DNA of 64,000 bases from Marinobacter persicus (GCF_900114155.1 NZ_FOSC01000002.1:1-64000), one strand, 5' to 3'; counted from the first letter of the stretch, positions 18,293-27,441 are shown. Numbers and translations are program-made. Notes: a model not told the origin generated them from the letters alone.

Positions 18293-18318
18293 ACAAAGGC
18301 GCCCGAGGGCGCCTTTGT
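18293..18318. terminator. Bidirectional rho-independent terminator
   Basis: A perfect 12-bp inverted repeat, ACAAAGGCGCCC (18293-18304) with GGGCGCCTTTGT (18307-18318), lies between the convergent methyltransferase and ompA genes. The stem is GC-rich at its tip and A/T-rich at its base on both sides, so it can end transcripts from both strands. Confidence 0.85.
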
Positions 18319-18350
18319 CACTTTCTGGCCGGAGCCATCCGGGTGCGGGA

Positions 18351-19457
18351 TTAACGCAGCACCTGGATGCGGGCTTCCACACGACGGTTCTGGGCGCGGC
18401 CAGCGTCGGTTTCGTTGCTGGCAACCGGCTCCGCTTCGCCGTAGCCGACGGCCGATACCCGGTCTGCCTCAACGCCGTGGACATTAACCAGGCGATCCGC
18501 CACGGATTGGGCGCGGCGCTGGGACAACTGCTCGTTGTAGTCCGCGGCACCCAGGCTGTCGGTGTGTCCGGCAATCTCGGCGACGGTTTCCGGATGCTCT
18601 TCCATGTGTTCGGCAACGGCACGGATTTCAGCATCGTAAGTGTTACCAATCTCGGCGCTGTTCAGCGGGAACTGAATACGCAGGTTGATGGTTTCCACGG
18701 TTTCGGTCACACCTTCGCAACCTTGCTCATTCACTTCAGCACCCATGGTGGTGTTCGGACACTCATCTTTGCTGTTGACCACGCCATCGTTGTCATTGTC
18801 CAGCTCACAGCCACGGCTGTTCACTTCCACGCCAGCCGGCGTACCCGGGCACTGGTCGTTGGCATCGGCCACGCCGTCACCGTCGGCATCCGCCGGTTGC
18901 GGGTCGGAGGTGGTGCGGTGGAAGGACAGGCTCAGGCCCACGGAGGCCAGGGTGTCAAAGGTGCTTTCGTCCACGCCGTGGAATTCACGCAGATCGCCGC
19001 GGACCGACACCATGTCGCTGATGTGGTAACGCACACCGCCACCAATGTTCACGCGGGTTTCGTCGTGGTCGGTGCCGGCGTGGGCGTAACTGGCGGTGTC
19101 GTCAATGCCGAAATCGGCATGGCCGACACCGGCGGACAGGTACGGGGTCAGCGCTGCGTCCGGGCCGGCGAAGTAGTAGGTGCCGTCGACACGGATCTCT
19201 TCGAACTTGGACTCACCGCCCACGTATTTGCGGTCAGCATCGGCGCGGGAGTACACGGCTTCCACCGCCCAGTTCGGCAGGAAGCGGTATTCAATACCGA
19301 TGCCGTAGGTGGCGCTTTCGTCCAGATCCCGTTTGTCATCAAACAACTGGTAACCGGCGAACGGGGTCAGGGAAATGCTCTGCTGGTCTTCGGCCAGGGC
19401 AGGCATGGCGATGGATGAAGCAAGTACGGCCGCAGCGGCCGGGCGCATGATGTTCAT
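18351..19457 (-). CDS. OmpA-family outer membrane protein with calcium-binding repeats
   Basis: 368 aa. Signal peptide with cleavage near MPALAED. Residues about 28-190 form an OmpA-like eight-stranded barrel (LTPFAGYQLFDD, IGIEYRFLPNWAVEAVYSR). Two thrombospondin type 3-like acidic repeats follow (DADGDGVADANDQCPGTP, DNDNDGVVNSKDECPNTT), which usually bind calcium. The C-terminal OmpA/MotB peptidoglycan-binding domain (IAGHTDSLGAADYNEQLSQRRAQSVADRL cut here; late NRRVEARI) anchors the wall. A GGAGG ribosome site precedes the ATG. This is a structural porin-like protein linking outer membrane and peptidoglycan. It is monocistronic and ends at the bidirectional terminator. Upstream (19458-19611) I see no clear site beyond an AT-rich promoter region. 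Confidence 0.92.
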   Translation of the reverse strand: MNIMRPAAAAVLASSIAMPALAEDQQSISLTPFAGYQLFDDKRDLDESATYGIGIEYRFLPNWAVEAVYSRADADRKYVGGESKFEEIRVDGTYYFAGPDAALTPYLSAGVGHADFGIDDTASYAHAGTDHDETRVNIGGGVRYHISDMVSVRGDLREFHGVDESTFDTLASVGLSLSFHRTTSDPQPADADGDGVADANDQCPGTPAGVEVNSRGCELDNDNDGVVNSKDECPNTTMGAEVNEQGCEGVTETVETINLRIQFPLNSAEIGNTYDAEIRAVAEHMEEHPETVAEIAGHTDSLGAADYNEQLSQRRAQSVADRLVNVHGVEADRVSAVGYGEAEPVASNETDAGRAQNRRVEARIQVLR

Positions 19458-19611
19458 GCTGAACCTCCTGTCTGTTTTTCGTGACCTGATGGTGTCTCTG
19501 CTCAGGTCCTGTCGATATTTCCGGTAGATGAGGCCTTACCGGAAAGGTAGTGCAGTAAGCCAAAAATGGTAAATAATTGATAGCTTTCAAACGCTGGGGA
19601 TTGTACGGAGA

Positions 19612-21900
19612 TCAGGAGGTTGCTGGATCACCCGGCAGGGAAAAGTATAAATGGGCGCTTTTTTTGCTGAAATTCAGGGTGTCGCCCTTGTCGAATTTTA
19701 CCTCGAAGGAGGTCTGGTCTTCGCTTTGTACCTCACCGGCGCCGAATACCGCGTGTTGCACCCGATTGTGCTGCCATACCGGCTTGTGCTGGTCTGTTGC
19801 CGGTTGCTGGCTGCCTTTAAGGGTTACGCCCTCGCGCTCGGCGTAGCGCTGGCTGACGGGGGTAAGCGGTACTTTCAAGGTCAGCGGCTGCTGGTTTTCC
19901 GGTGCCCGCTGATCCAGTGTACTGCCCAGCTCCTGGCTCAGCTCGTAACAGATTTCCGGCACGAACCGGCTTGGGCCCTGCTCACCGTCCAGGTGCGGGC
20001 GGGTACTTTCGGGGCGGGTAATAAGATGCAGGGCGTGCTTTGCCCGGGTCATGCCCACGTACAGCAGGCGCCGTTCGCTTTCCAGGATGGCCTGGGTGTT
20101 TTCCGTGGCGCGCGGGCTGTAGGGCAGGTATTTTTCCTGCAGGCCGGGAATGATCACCACTGGCCATTCCAGCCCCTTGGTGCGATGGATGGTGGACAGC
20201 AGCACGCCTTGGTCGCGCTTCTCGCCGGCCTGCTGTTTCAGGGTGTGCAGATGATCAAGGGCGCCAGCGGCGTCCACGTCCAGGCTTTTCAGATAATCCC
20301 GGAACCCTTGAACTGTGTCGATGCGCTCCTCGGCGGCATCGTGGGTCAGCGCCAGGCTGCGGATGCCCTCGTACAGGTCGGTGTGCTCGGCATACACGCT
20401 GATCAGGCCGGCCACCGGGCCCTTGTAGCTGCGCAACTGGCCCAGCACTTCGCCGAGTTTGCGTAGCTTGCGGGCGGCCATGGGTGCCAGGGCGTCGAAA
20501 TCCATGGCCAGCAGGCGCTCGTGCCAGTCGCCGTCGAAGCTGGCGAGGAACTGGGCGAGGTTTTCCAGTTCCGGCTCTTTCAGGCCCACGTGGGGAAAGC
20601 GCAGAATCTGGCGGGCCAGTTCCAGGCGGTCCAGGTCCGGTAATTGTCGGGTTTGTCCGGTCACGATCCTCAACAGCGCGGTAATGGCCTGCACCTCGCG
20701 ACTGAACAGGGCGCCCTTGCCGGCGTCGATGCGGTAGGGAATCTGGCGGGCCAGCAACTTCAGCTCAATGGGCACGCTCTGGCTCCAGACCCGGAACAGG
20801 ATGGCGCTCTGGCTGTTCTGTTCGGCGGTTTGTTTGAGCAGAATGTTCAGCACGGTTTCGCCGTCGTTGTCGCTGCGATGCAGGCTGGTTTCCGTACCCG
20901 GCGTGGTCGGGTGGGAATGACAGAGTACGTCCTTGCGGCCGGTGTTGTGGTGGATCAGGTGGTTGGCCAGCAGCGCCACCCGGTGGCCGTAACGGAAGGT
21001 GTAGCTCAGGGTCTGTTCCAGCGGGCTTTCGAATTCGTCGATGAAGCGGCGCAGGATGAACTCAGGCTTGGCGCCCCGGAATTCGTAGATGGTCTGGTCG
21101 GGGTCGCCCACCACGGTCACCCGGGCCCGGTCGCCGGCCACGTAGCGCAACAGCAGGTGCTGGATTTCGTTGGTGTCCTGGTATTCGTCCACCAGGATCA
21201 GATCCATCTTGTTGCCCACCAGTCGCTGCAACGGCGGGTTCTGGTGGATGGCCATCACCGGTTCGTAGAGCATGTCGGCGTAGCTGATGCGGCCCTGGCG
21301 TTTTCGCCATTGCTCGAAGCTGTGGAACAGGTCCACCAGGTATTTGTGTTTGTCGGAGTAGCCCAGCTCTTCGAAGACAATTTCGGCCGGGGACAGGGTG
21401 GTTTTCACTCGGTCGATGAAGCCGGTGGCGGTTTCCACGAATTCTTTCTTGTTGCGGCGGATCTCGTCGGCCAGGTCTTCCGGGGCCAGGCGTCGGGTCA
21501 GCAGCCAGGCCTGGTAGCTGATTTCCTGTTCGGTGAGGATTTTCTCGGAGAACCCCGGCAGGTAGCCTTCGCGCACGAAGCGCTTGTACAGGCGCAGGCC
21601 CATGGCGTGGTAGGTGCGGATCTCGGGGATCGCCAGGCCTGACTGGTGACACACGGATTGTAACTTGCGCTCGAAATCGACCCGGGCGCTGCGGTTGAAC
21701 ATGAGGACCAGCATGCGGTCCGGGTCGTGGCCCTGGGCCAGCAGGTAGCGGATGCGCCAGGCCAGGGTGGAGGTTTTGCCGCTGCCGGCGACGGCGGTGA
21801 TCACCGAGTGTTCGTAGCCGGCGGTGATGATGTCGCGCTGCTCGTCGGTTAGGTAGTCCGGCAGGAAGTCGGTGTCTGGTGCTTGGGGTTGGCTAGGCAT
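19612..21900 (-). CDS. UvrD/Rep-family superfamily 1 DNA helicase
   Basis: 762 aa. SF1A motifs in order: Q motif/LTDEQRDII, Walker A ITAVAGSGKTSTL, Ia FNRSARVDF, Walker B LILVDEYQDTNEIQ, III VVGDPDQTIYEFRGA, IV TFRYGHRVALLAN, V LLSTIHRTKGLEWPVVII, VI RRLLYVGMTRAKHAL. This is a 3'-5' translocating helicase for repair or recombination. It is distinct from the uvrD gene at 31915: the C-terminus (about 660-760) differs, with a short Tudor-like tail (VFGAGEVQSEDQTSFEVKFDKGDTLN) like the RNA-polymerase-binding tail of UvrD/PcrA. The ATG has a TACAAT hexamer only 7 nt upstream on the coding strand, so a leaderless transcript is possible. A structured repeat lies about 150 bp upstream on the same strand. 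Confidence 0.9.
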   Translation of the reverse strand: MPSQPQAPDTDFLPDYLTDEQRDIITAGYEHSVITAVAGSGKTSTLAWRIRYLLAQGHDPDRMLVLMFNRSARVDFERKLQSVCHQSGLAIPEIRTYHAMGLRLYKRFVREGYLPGFSEKILTEQEISYQAWLLTRRLAPEDLADEIRRNKKEFVETATGFIDRVKTTLSPAEIVFEELGYSDKHKYLVDLFHSFEQWRKRQGRISYADMLYEPVMAIHQNPPLQRLVGNKMDLILVDEYQDTNEIQHLLLRYVAGDRARVTVVGDPDQTIYEFRGAKPEFILRRFIDEFESPLEQTLSYTFRYGHRVALLANHLIHHNTGRKDVLCHSHPTTPGTETSLHRSDNDGETVLNILLKQTAEQNSQSAILFRVWSQSVPIELKLLARQIPYRIDAGKGALFSREVQAITALLRIVTGQTRQLPDLDRLELARQILRFPHVGLKEPELENLAQFLASFDGDWHERLLAMDFDALAPMAARKLRKLGEVLGQLRSYKGPVAGLISVYAEHTDLYEGIRSLALTHDAAEERIDTVQGFRDYLKSLDVDAAGALDHLHTLKQQAGEKRDQGVLLSTIHRTKGLEWPVVIIPGLQEKYLPYSPRATENTQAILESERRLLYVGMTRAKHALHLITRPESTRPHLDGEQGPSRFVPEICYELSQELGSTLDQRAPENQQPLTLKVPLTPVSQRYAEREGVTLKGSQQPATDQHKPVWQHNRVQHAVFGAGEVQSEDQTSFEVKFDKGDTLNFSKKSAHLYFSLPGDPATS

Positions 21901-22052
21901 GGCGGTATTGTACTTGGCTGCTGGCAGTGGGAGTAGGCGTGGCTCATAATTGTCTGAAGTTTACCGGTCATTTGGCTGACGTATTAGACATCGGCTTTGC
22001 ATCGGCGTTGCTTCTGGCCTGACTAACCTAATAGTGGGGTGCATTTATTCCC

Positions 22053-22165
22053 GCATTGGGCCGGGTAGGCCTTCAAAAAAGCGCTCCTTCGGCACATCCA
22101 TGTGGCGCTTATGCTCCGCCATCCATGGCTCCGCAAATTTTTTGAAGGCCTACCCGGCCCAACGC
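22053..22165 (-). repeat. Structured element A: long-arm inverted repeat with two GGA-loop hairpins
   Basis: Arms 22053-22080 and 22138-22165 (28 nt) are complementary with a single mismatch, enclosing 57 nt. Read on the minus strand, the interior holds CCATGGATGG (22118-22129 region) and then AAGCGCCACATGGATGTG (hairpin 22093-22104). Both place GGA in a small loop, as in the CsrA/RsmA consensus ACANGGANGU. The interior closely resembles that of the element at 31691-31796, whereas the arms do not. It sits between the helicase (minus) and tmcA (plus), 24 bp before the tmcA ATG. The rest of the 21901-22189 gap shows nothing else I can name. Confidence 0.75.
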
Positions 22166-22189
22166 TTCTCTCGGAGTTAATGAGTCCTT

Positions 22190-24361
22190 ATGCCAGCTTT
22201 CCCAAACCTGAATTGGCAGCATTTCATTGAGCAAATAGCCCGTCTCGGCCAGCGTCGCCTTGTGCTCGTGGAGGGCGAACCGTCGTGTTGCCTGGAATGG
22301 GTAACTGATCAGCTCGAGGGACTGCAGACCGCCTGCGGATTGTGGGTCGGGGCCAGTGACGATGCTGCCAGAGCTGGTTTGCCGGCGATTGCCGCGAAGC
22401 AGTACAAACGCTGGCTGGGGCAGGAGCTGGATGTGCTGGTGTGGGATGGCTGGCGGGGGAACTCGCCGGATGGGTTTGCGGCGTTGGCGGGTACGTTGAG
22501 AGCCGGCGGGCTGGTGTTCTGGTTGATGCCGCCGCTGGCGCGTTGGGGGGAGTTTGCGGACCCGGATTATCAGCGTATGGGGCTGGAGCAGGCACCATGG
22601 CATGGGTTTGCGGCGCGTCAGGCGCGGGTTCTTGCGGAGGCTTCGGGCGTTATTCGGGTATCTGCAACGCGTGTGGAAGATCAAAAGAAGGCTGCACATA
22701 CCGAGTTGCCAGCGTTGCCTGAGCCGCAAGAGGGTGAGGTTTTTTGTGTCGGTGCCACGCCGGAGCAGCGGGTGCTGGTAGCGCAGCTGGTTCGTTTTGG
22801 TCAGGGCCGTCGGCGCAGGCCGTTGGTGGTGACGGCAGATCGGGGCCGGGGTAAGTCGGCGGCGTTGGGCATGGCAGCGGCTGAGTTGTTGCTGGCGGGG
22901 CGGGAGCAGGTGGTGGTGACCGCTCCCGCATTCGAGAATGTGCGTACGCTGTTTGAGCACGCCCGGCAGCGGCTGGGGGATGAGCTGGCCGAAGAGGGGG
23001 AGCTTTGGCTGCGTACTGTCGATGGCCATTGTTTGAGTTTTTGGCCGGTGGATGAGCTGTTGGCCGGGCGGCCGGCGGCGGAAGTGGTCATGGTGGATGA
23101 GGCAGCCGCCATTCCCGCCTATTGGTTGCGCGAAGTGCTTTTGGGTTGGCCCCGGGTGGCGTTTGCCAGCACGGTGCATGGCTACGAGGGTACCGGCCGG
23201 GGCTTTACTTTACGTTTTCGGGAGGTGCTGGATCGGGAAACGCCCCATTGGCAGCAGGTTACACTCAGCCAGCCGATTCGCTGGGCCCGGGAGGACCCGC
23301 TGGAGGCGTTGATTTTCCGGCTGTTTTTGTTGAATGCCGGTGAGACGCCAGCAGCGGACAGGTTGTCGGCCGAAGGGGTAACAATTGAAAGCTGGCGGCC
23401 CGCCGACGCCAACGAGGCAGAATTGGCCGAAGCATTTGGTTTGTTGGTAAACGCCCACTATCGCACCAGGCCTTCGGATTTACGCCAGTGGCTGGATGAT
23501 CCGAACGCACAAAGCTGGCTAGCCCGCTGCGGGGGGCGGATTGTTGGCGTGCTCTGGGCAACGGTAGAAGGTGGCTTGCCGGAAGCGTTGGCGCAGCAGG
23601 TGATGCTGGGCAAGCGCCGTCTGCGAGGACATTTGCTGGCGCAATCTCTGGCCTCTCACGGAGGTTTTGCCGAGGCGGCCAGCCAGTGCGGGTTGCGTAT
23701 CGTGCGGGTTGCTGTATTGGCCCAAAGCCGGGGGCAGGGCGTGGGCAGGCGTCTGGTTGAGGCAGCCCGGCGTTATTGCCAGCAGGAAGGTCTGGATTAT
23801 CTGGGCACCAGTTTTGGTGGTGAGCCGGGTTTGCTTCGTTTCTGGCGCCATTCTGGTTTGCAGGTGGTACGCCTGGGGCTTCAGCAGGAAGCCTCTACCG
23901 GTGAGTTCCCGGTACAGATGCTGGAAGGGGTGTCTCGGGCTGGCATCGAGCTCGCCAACAGTCTGGCGGCCCGTTTCTCCGGGCACTGGCAGGTGCTGTT
24001 GCCACGGCATTGGCAGGCAGTTTCCGCGGAACTGTTAATGGAGATTGGTCGGGATTTGCCGGCCACTCAACTGCTGTCCGGGGACGACTGGCGGGATTTG
24101 CACAGTTTTGCCCATGGTTTTCGGGGCTTTGAGCTGGCTTTGCCCGTACTCATCCGCTTGTCTGCTTCGAAAAGCTTTATGGGCTGGCTGGCTGGCAGGG
24201 ACGAAGCGGATGTCTGGTGCAAGGCGGTGCTGCAGGGCTGGGATTGGCAGTCCCTGCGTCTGCAGGGATTCTGCCAGGGACAGAAAGCCGGTGAAGCCGA
24301 TTTGCGGCAGCTGGTTCAGGCTTATCTGGCGGACTTCGGTAAAAACGGCCGGCCAGTTTAA
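22190..24361 (+). CDS. tmcA: tRNA(Met) cytidine acetyltransferase
   Basis: 723 aa, near the E. coli TmcA length. TmcA makes N4-acetylcytidine at the wobble position of elongator tRNA-Met, using acetyl-CoA and ATP/GTP. Domains: N-terminal DUF1726-like region (1-150); RNA helicase-like ATPase (about 180-380) with Walker A TADRGRGKSAALG and Walker B VVMVDEAAAIP; GNAT acetyltransferase (about 400-560) with the acetyl-CoA loop QSRGQGVGRRLVEAA and GTSFGGEPGLLRFWRHSG; and a C-terminal tRNA-binding part. The gene is monocistronic. Its ribosome site (CGGAG, then GAG closer in) lies just past a long inverted repeat whose right arm ends 24 bp from the start, so the leader could be structured. Confidence 0.95.
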   Translation: MPAFPNLNWQHFIEQIARLGQRRLVLVEGEPSCCLEWVTDQLEGLQTACGLWVGASDDAARAGLPAIAAKQYKRWLGQELDVLVWDGWRGNSPDGFAALAGTLRAGGLVFWLMPPLARWGEFADPDYQRMGLEQAPWHGFAARQARVLAEASGVIRVSATRVEDQKKAAHTELPALPEPQEGEVFCVGATPEQRVLVAQLVRFGQGRRRRPLVVTADRGRGKSAALGMAAAELLLAGREQVVVTAPAFENVRTLFEHARQRLGDELAEEGELWLRTVDGHCLSFWPVDELLAGRPAAEVVMVDEAAAIPAYWLREVLLGWPRVAFASTVHGYEGTGRGFTLRFREVLDRETPHWQQVTLSQPIRWAREDPLEALIFRLFLLNAGETPAADRLSAEGVTIESWRPADANEAELAEAFGLLVNAHYRTRPSDLRQWLDDPNAQSWLARCGGRIVGVLWATVEGGLPEALAQQVMLGKRRLRGHLLAQSLASHGGFAEAASQCGLRIVRVAVLAQSRGQGVGRRLVEAARRYCQQEGLDYLGTSFGGEPGLLRFWRHSGLQVVRLGLQQEASTGEFPVQMLEGVSRAGIELANSLAARFSGHWQVLLPRHWQAVSAELLMEIGRDLPATQLLSGDDWRDLHSFAHGFRGFELALPVLIRLSASKSFMGWLAGRDEADVWCKAVLQGWDWQSLRLQGFCQGQKAGEADLRQLVQAYLADFGKNGRPV

Positions 24362-24387
24362 CTTAGCCCTGTTTCACTCAGCGCTGT

Positions 24388-25491
24388 TTAACTTAGACCC
24401 ATGGGATCGTTGGAATCATCCCAGACTGGTTGGAAATGTTGTTCGATCACTTCCTGGGGGACGTCGGCCACCGACGGATAAGACCAGTGCGGGTTTTTGT
24501 CCTTGTCCACGAGCAGGGCGCGGATGCCCTCGGCCAGGTCTGGCCGGCGGGTACATTCCATGGCAATGGCCAGCTCCATCCGGAACATGTCTTTCAGTGA
24601 CATCTGCTGTCCCTTGCCCAACTGATGCCAGACCAGCCAGGGAGTGACCGGGCAGCCGTTGGCCAGGTTTTCGATGCAAGTCTGCCACCAGGCGTCATCA
24701 CTTTTATGGGCCAGCAGCCGGTCGACAATGGCTGGTAAGTCGCTACCGGTGGCCAGCTTGGCGATGGTTTGTTCGTGCTGTTCGAGATGCCCTTCAGGCA
24801 GGCTGCGGTAATCCACCGCTTCCTGTTCACTCAGCAGGCGGAACAGCTGGATGTCATCGTGTACCGGCTCGCCGGACCAGCTTTGTTCCTGCAGGAGCGG
24901 CAAAATGCCTTCCCTTTGCTGGTGCTCGATAATCAGGTCGGCAAACCCCACGCGCATGGCATCGCTCACGTTCAGGCGGGCGCCGGTCAGGCCCATGAAC
25001 AGGCCGAGGCGCCCGGGTAGCCGGTTGAGAAACCAGCTGGAGCCGGCGTCCGGGAACAGGCCAATGGTGATCTCCGGCATGGCCAAAGTGACATCCGGTG
25101 TTACTAGTCGGTAGCGACAGGCTGCCAGCAGGCCCATGCCGCCACCCATGATGACACCGTGGGCCAGTGCCACAACCGGTTTCGGGAAGCGGTGCAGGGT
25201 GTAGTCGAGCCGGTATTCGTGGGTGAAGAAGCGACCAGGCGCGTCGGTGTCGCCCTCGCCGGTCATGCCGTCGTACAGAGCGCGTATATTGCCGCCGGCA
25301 CAGAAGGCTCGCTCGCCACTGCCCTGCAGAACCACCAGGCAGATGCGCTCGTCGTCTGCCCAACTGTCCAGTGCCTCCTGGATCTGCCTGACCATATCTT
25401 CGGACAGGGCGTTCAGGGTTTTCGGGGAGTTGAGGGTCAGCACGCCGATGTGCCCTTCCCGGCAAGGCAGTTCCTGAACATCTACGGTCAT
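24388..25491 (-). CDS. Enoyl-CoA hydratase/isomerase family protein (3-hydroxyisobutyryl-CoA hydrolase-like)
   Basis: 367 aa, longer than ordinary crotonases (about 260 aa) and matching the ECH_2 / 3-hydroxyisobutyryl-CoA hydrolase branch. Signature parts: LTLNSPKTLNALSEDMV, the CoA-binding/oxyanion segment AFCAGGNIRALYDG, HGVIMGGGMGLLAACRYRLVT, and MPEITIGLFPDAGSSWFLNRLPG with acidic residues at the catalytic positions. The C-terminal extension (SLKDMFRMELAIAMECTRRPDLAEGIRALLVDKDKNPHW) is typical. HIBCH acts in valine degradation, but the family also includes enoyl-CoA hydratases, so the substrate is uncertain. No valine-pathway gene is adjacent. Convergent with tmcA; a GGAG ribosome site precedes the ATG. 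Confidence 0.85.
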   Translation of the reverse strand: MTVDVQELPCREGHIGVLTLNSPKTLNALSEDMVRQIQEALDSWADDERICLVVLQGSGERAFCAGGNIRALYDGMTGEGDTDAPGRFFTHEYRLDYTLHRFPKPVVALAHGVIMGGGMGLLAACRYRLVTPDVTLAMPEITIGLFPDAGSSWFLNRLPGRLGLFMGLTGARLNVSDAMRVGFADLIIEHQQREGILPLLQEQSWSGEPVHDDIQLFRLLSEQEAVDYRSLPEGHLEQHEQTIAKLATGSDLPAIVDRLLAHKSDDAWWQTCIENLANGCPVTPWLVWHQLGKGQQMSLKDMFRMELAIAMECTRRPDLAEGIRALLVDKDKNPHWSYPSVADVPQEVIEQHFQPVWDDSNDPMGLS

Positions 25492-25597
25492 GTCGCTGTC
25501 TCCAGAATGGTTTGCTGTGGTTTATCCGTACTGTCTTTTACATCTTTCGGGAGTAAAACGGGACTATAGTCGCACGGGTGTACTTGATAAATCGCAT

Positions 25598-25625
25598 TTG
25601 AGCCATTGAGTTGCTGTGCTATAAG
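25598..25625 (+). promoter_or_regulatory. Sigma-70 promoter for the cytochrome c gene
   Basis: TTGAGC (25598-25603) and TATAAG (25620-25625) are separated by 16 bp and fit the -35 and -10 consensus at 4/6 and 5/6. They lie about 75 bp upstream of the cytochrome start, giving a leader of about 68 nt. No FNR-type TTGAT-N4-ATCAA box is seen; a nearby TTGAT lacks its partner half. Confidence 0.55.
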
Positions 25626-25699
25626 TGAAACTTACATATACCGTCTGGCTTTGGGCCAGTCTGTACTTAAAAGAAAATGAAAAAGAGAGGGTGACCCCT

Positions 25700-26032
25700 A
25701 TGAGCATCAAAACTTATGCAGTAGCTGGCCTGTTCGCACTGGGTGCAATGGCTCCGGCGGCTTCCATGGCGGCAGACGCCGAAGCCGGCAAGGCGATTTC
25801 CGGCGTGTGCGTGGCTTGCCACGGTCAGAACGGTATCTCCCAGGTGCCGATCTACCCGAACCTGGCTGGCCAGAAAGAAAAGTATCTGGCTGATTCCATG
25901 AAAGCCTACCGCGATGGCAAGCGTTCTGGTGGTCAGTCCGCTCTGATGATTCCGCAGGCGAAAAACCTGTCAGACGAAGATATTGCCAACCTGGCGGCCT
26001 ACTACGCCAGCCTGCCGGCTGGCGGTAAGTAA
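25700..26032 (+). CDS. Class I c-type cytochrome
   Basis: 110 aa. Sec signal peptide ([19 protein letters not shown], cleaved near SMAAD) then a single-haem domain with CVACH (CXXCH) for covalent haem attachment and a downstream Met ([14 protein letters not shown]) as the sixth ligand. Residues [19 protein letters not shown] are typical of c4/c5/c553-like periplasmic electron carriers. The role is shuttling electrons between membrane complexes and terminal oxidases or reductases; the specific partner is unknown. I chose the ATG at 25700 (GAGAGGGTGACC ribosome site) over an in-frame upstream start at 25625 that overlaps the promoter. Confidence 0.9.
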   Translation: MSIKTYAVAGLFALGAMAPAASMAADAEAGKAISGVCVACHGQNGISQVPIYPNLAGQKEKYLADSMKAYRDGKRSGGQSALMIPQAKNLSDEDIANLAAYYASLPAGGK

Positions 26033-26058
26033 CCTTCAGCCTGTTACAGCAGTGCGGC

Positions 26059-27441
26059 TCAGGCCGCGCTGCTGACAATCCGGTAGCTCGGCCGGTAGGC
26101 AGACGAGCCGGGTAGCTTCATCCGGTTCTGTGCCACGAACTGCTCCAGCATCGCTTCCAGTGGTTTGATCAGGGTCGGGTCGCCGGCAATCTCGAACGGC
26201 CCCTTCTCCTGCACCTGTTTGATACCACTCTCTTTCACGTTACCCGCGACAATACCACTGAATGCCTTGCGCAGATTCGCGGCAATCATGTGCACCGGCT
26301 GATCCCGATGCAGCTGCAGTGCCAGCATTTTCTCGTGATTGGGCTCGAACGGCATCTGGAACACCGGATCGATTTTCAGCATCCAGTTGAAGTAATAGGC
26401 GTCCTGCATGGCGCGGCGGAAGGTTTCCACGTCCTTGATGCCAGTGCGCATCACCTGTGCCACTTTCACCGGATCGTCGATGATGATCTGGTACTTTTTC
26501 GCCGCTTCATCACCCAGCGCGTTGCGGATGAATTTGTCGATCATGTCGAAATATTCGGCGTTTTCCCGGGTGCCGGTAAACACCACCGGGAACGGCAGGT
26601 CGGCGTTGTCCGGGTGTAGCAGGATGCCCAGCAGGTAGAGAATTTCCTCGGCGGTACCCACGCCGCCCGGGAACACAATCACCCCGTGGCCACAACGCAC
26701 GAACGCCTCCAGACGTTTCTCGATATCCGGCATGATCACCAGTTCGTTGACGATTGGGTTGGGGGCTTCGGCGCCGATGATGGCCGGTTCGGTAATACCC
26801 ACGTAGCGGCCGTTTCTGACCCGCTGCTTGGCGTGGCCAATGGTGGCCCCTTTCATCGGGCCTTTCATGGCGCCGGGCCCGCAGCCGGTGATAATGCTCA
26901 GGTTACGCAGGCCCAGTTGATGGCCCACTTCCTTGCTGTACTGGTATTCCTCCTGGCCAATGGAATGGCCGCCCCAGCACACCACCATGTCTGGCTGGCG
27001 GCCGGGTTCAAGCACCCGGGCATTTCGCAGAATGTGGAACACCAGATTGGTGATGTCTTCCGGGTTGTCGCCCCGGAAACCGGCAATGGTCTGCGGAATG
27101 GAGTGGGTGTACACGATGTCTCGCAGTACCGAGAACAGGTGCTCGCGCATGGCTCTTAGTAGTTCGCCATCGACAAAGGCATGGCCGGGCGCGTTGATCA
27201 GCTCCAGTTTCAGGCCCCGGGGCTGCGGCACCAGGCGCACGTCAAAATCGGCATGGGCTTCCATCAGCGATTTGCAGTCATCGGATTCCACGCCGGTGTT
27301 CAGTACCGCCAGGGCGCATTGGCGAAACAGGCGGTACAGACCGCCTTCGCTTCTGTCCTTGAGCCGGTTTACCTCGTGGGCGGAAAGGATCTCCAGTGAA
27401 CCTTCGGGGGAAACCAGAGCGTTGATTTTGGGTTCAGTCAT
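26059..27441 (-). CDS. ppnN: Pyrimidine/purine nucleotide 5'-monophosphate nucleosidase
   Basis: 460 aa, like E. coli PpnN (YgdH, 454 aa). It cleaves NMPs to base and ribose 5-phosphate and is stimulated by (p)ppGpp in E. coli. The central LOG-fold holds WGGHSIGQEEYQYSKEVG, TGCGPGAMKGPMKGA and the nucleotide-binding FPGGVGTAEE (PGGxGTxxE). N-terminal (1-130) and C-terminal (about 350-460) flanking domains of the PpnN type are present. I chose the ATG at 27441 (MTEPKINALVSPEG), which fits family N-termini, over an upstream TTG at 27471. It is divergent from thiI, with about 110 bp between starts. Confidence 0.93.
   Translation of the reverse strand: MTEPKINALVSPEGSLEILSAHEVNRLKDRSEGGLYRLFRQCALAVLNTGVESDDCKSLMEAHADFDVRLVPQPRGLKLELINAPGHAFVDGELLRAMREHLFSVLRDIVYTHSIPQTIAGFRGDNPEDITNLVFHILRNARVLEPGRQPDMVVCWGGHSIGQEEYQYSKEVGHQLGLRNLSIITGCGPGAMKGPMKGATIGHAKQRVRNGRYVGITEPAIIGAEAPNPIVNELVIMPDIEKRLEAFVRCGHGVIVFPGGVGTAEEILYLLGILLHPDNADLPFPVVFTGTRENAEYFDMIDKFIRNALGDEAAKKYQIIIDDPVKVAQVMRTGIKDVETFRRAMQDAYYFNWMLKIDPVFQMPFEPNHEKMLALQLHRDQPVHMIAANLRKAFSGIVAGNVKESGIKQVQEKGPFEIAGDPTLIKPLEAMLEQFVAQNRMKLPGSSAYRPSYRIVSSAA

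Noticed and set aside
18243..19418. 391-codon plus-strand frame opposite ompA
   Set aside because: Antisense to a clear OmpA protein and running through the terminator hairpin.
24388..25491. Ordinary crotonase (short enoyl-CoA hydratase) for this gene
   Set aside because: The length of 367 aa and the C-terminal extension fit the 3-hydroxyisobutyryl-CoA hydrolase branch better, so the short-crotonase name was not used.
25588..25612. FNR/Anr box upstream of the cytochrome gene
   Set aside because: A TTGAT half-site is present but the ATCAA half is missing at the required spacing.
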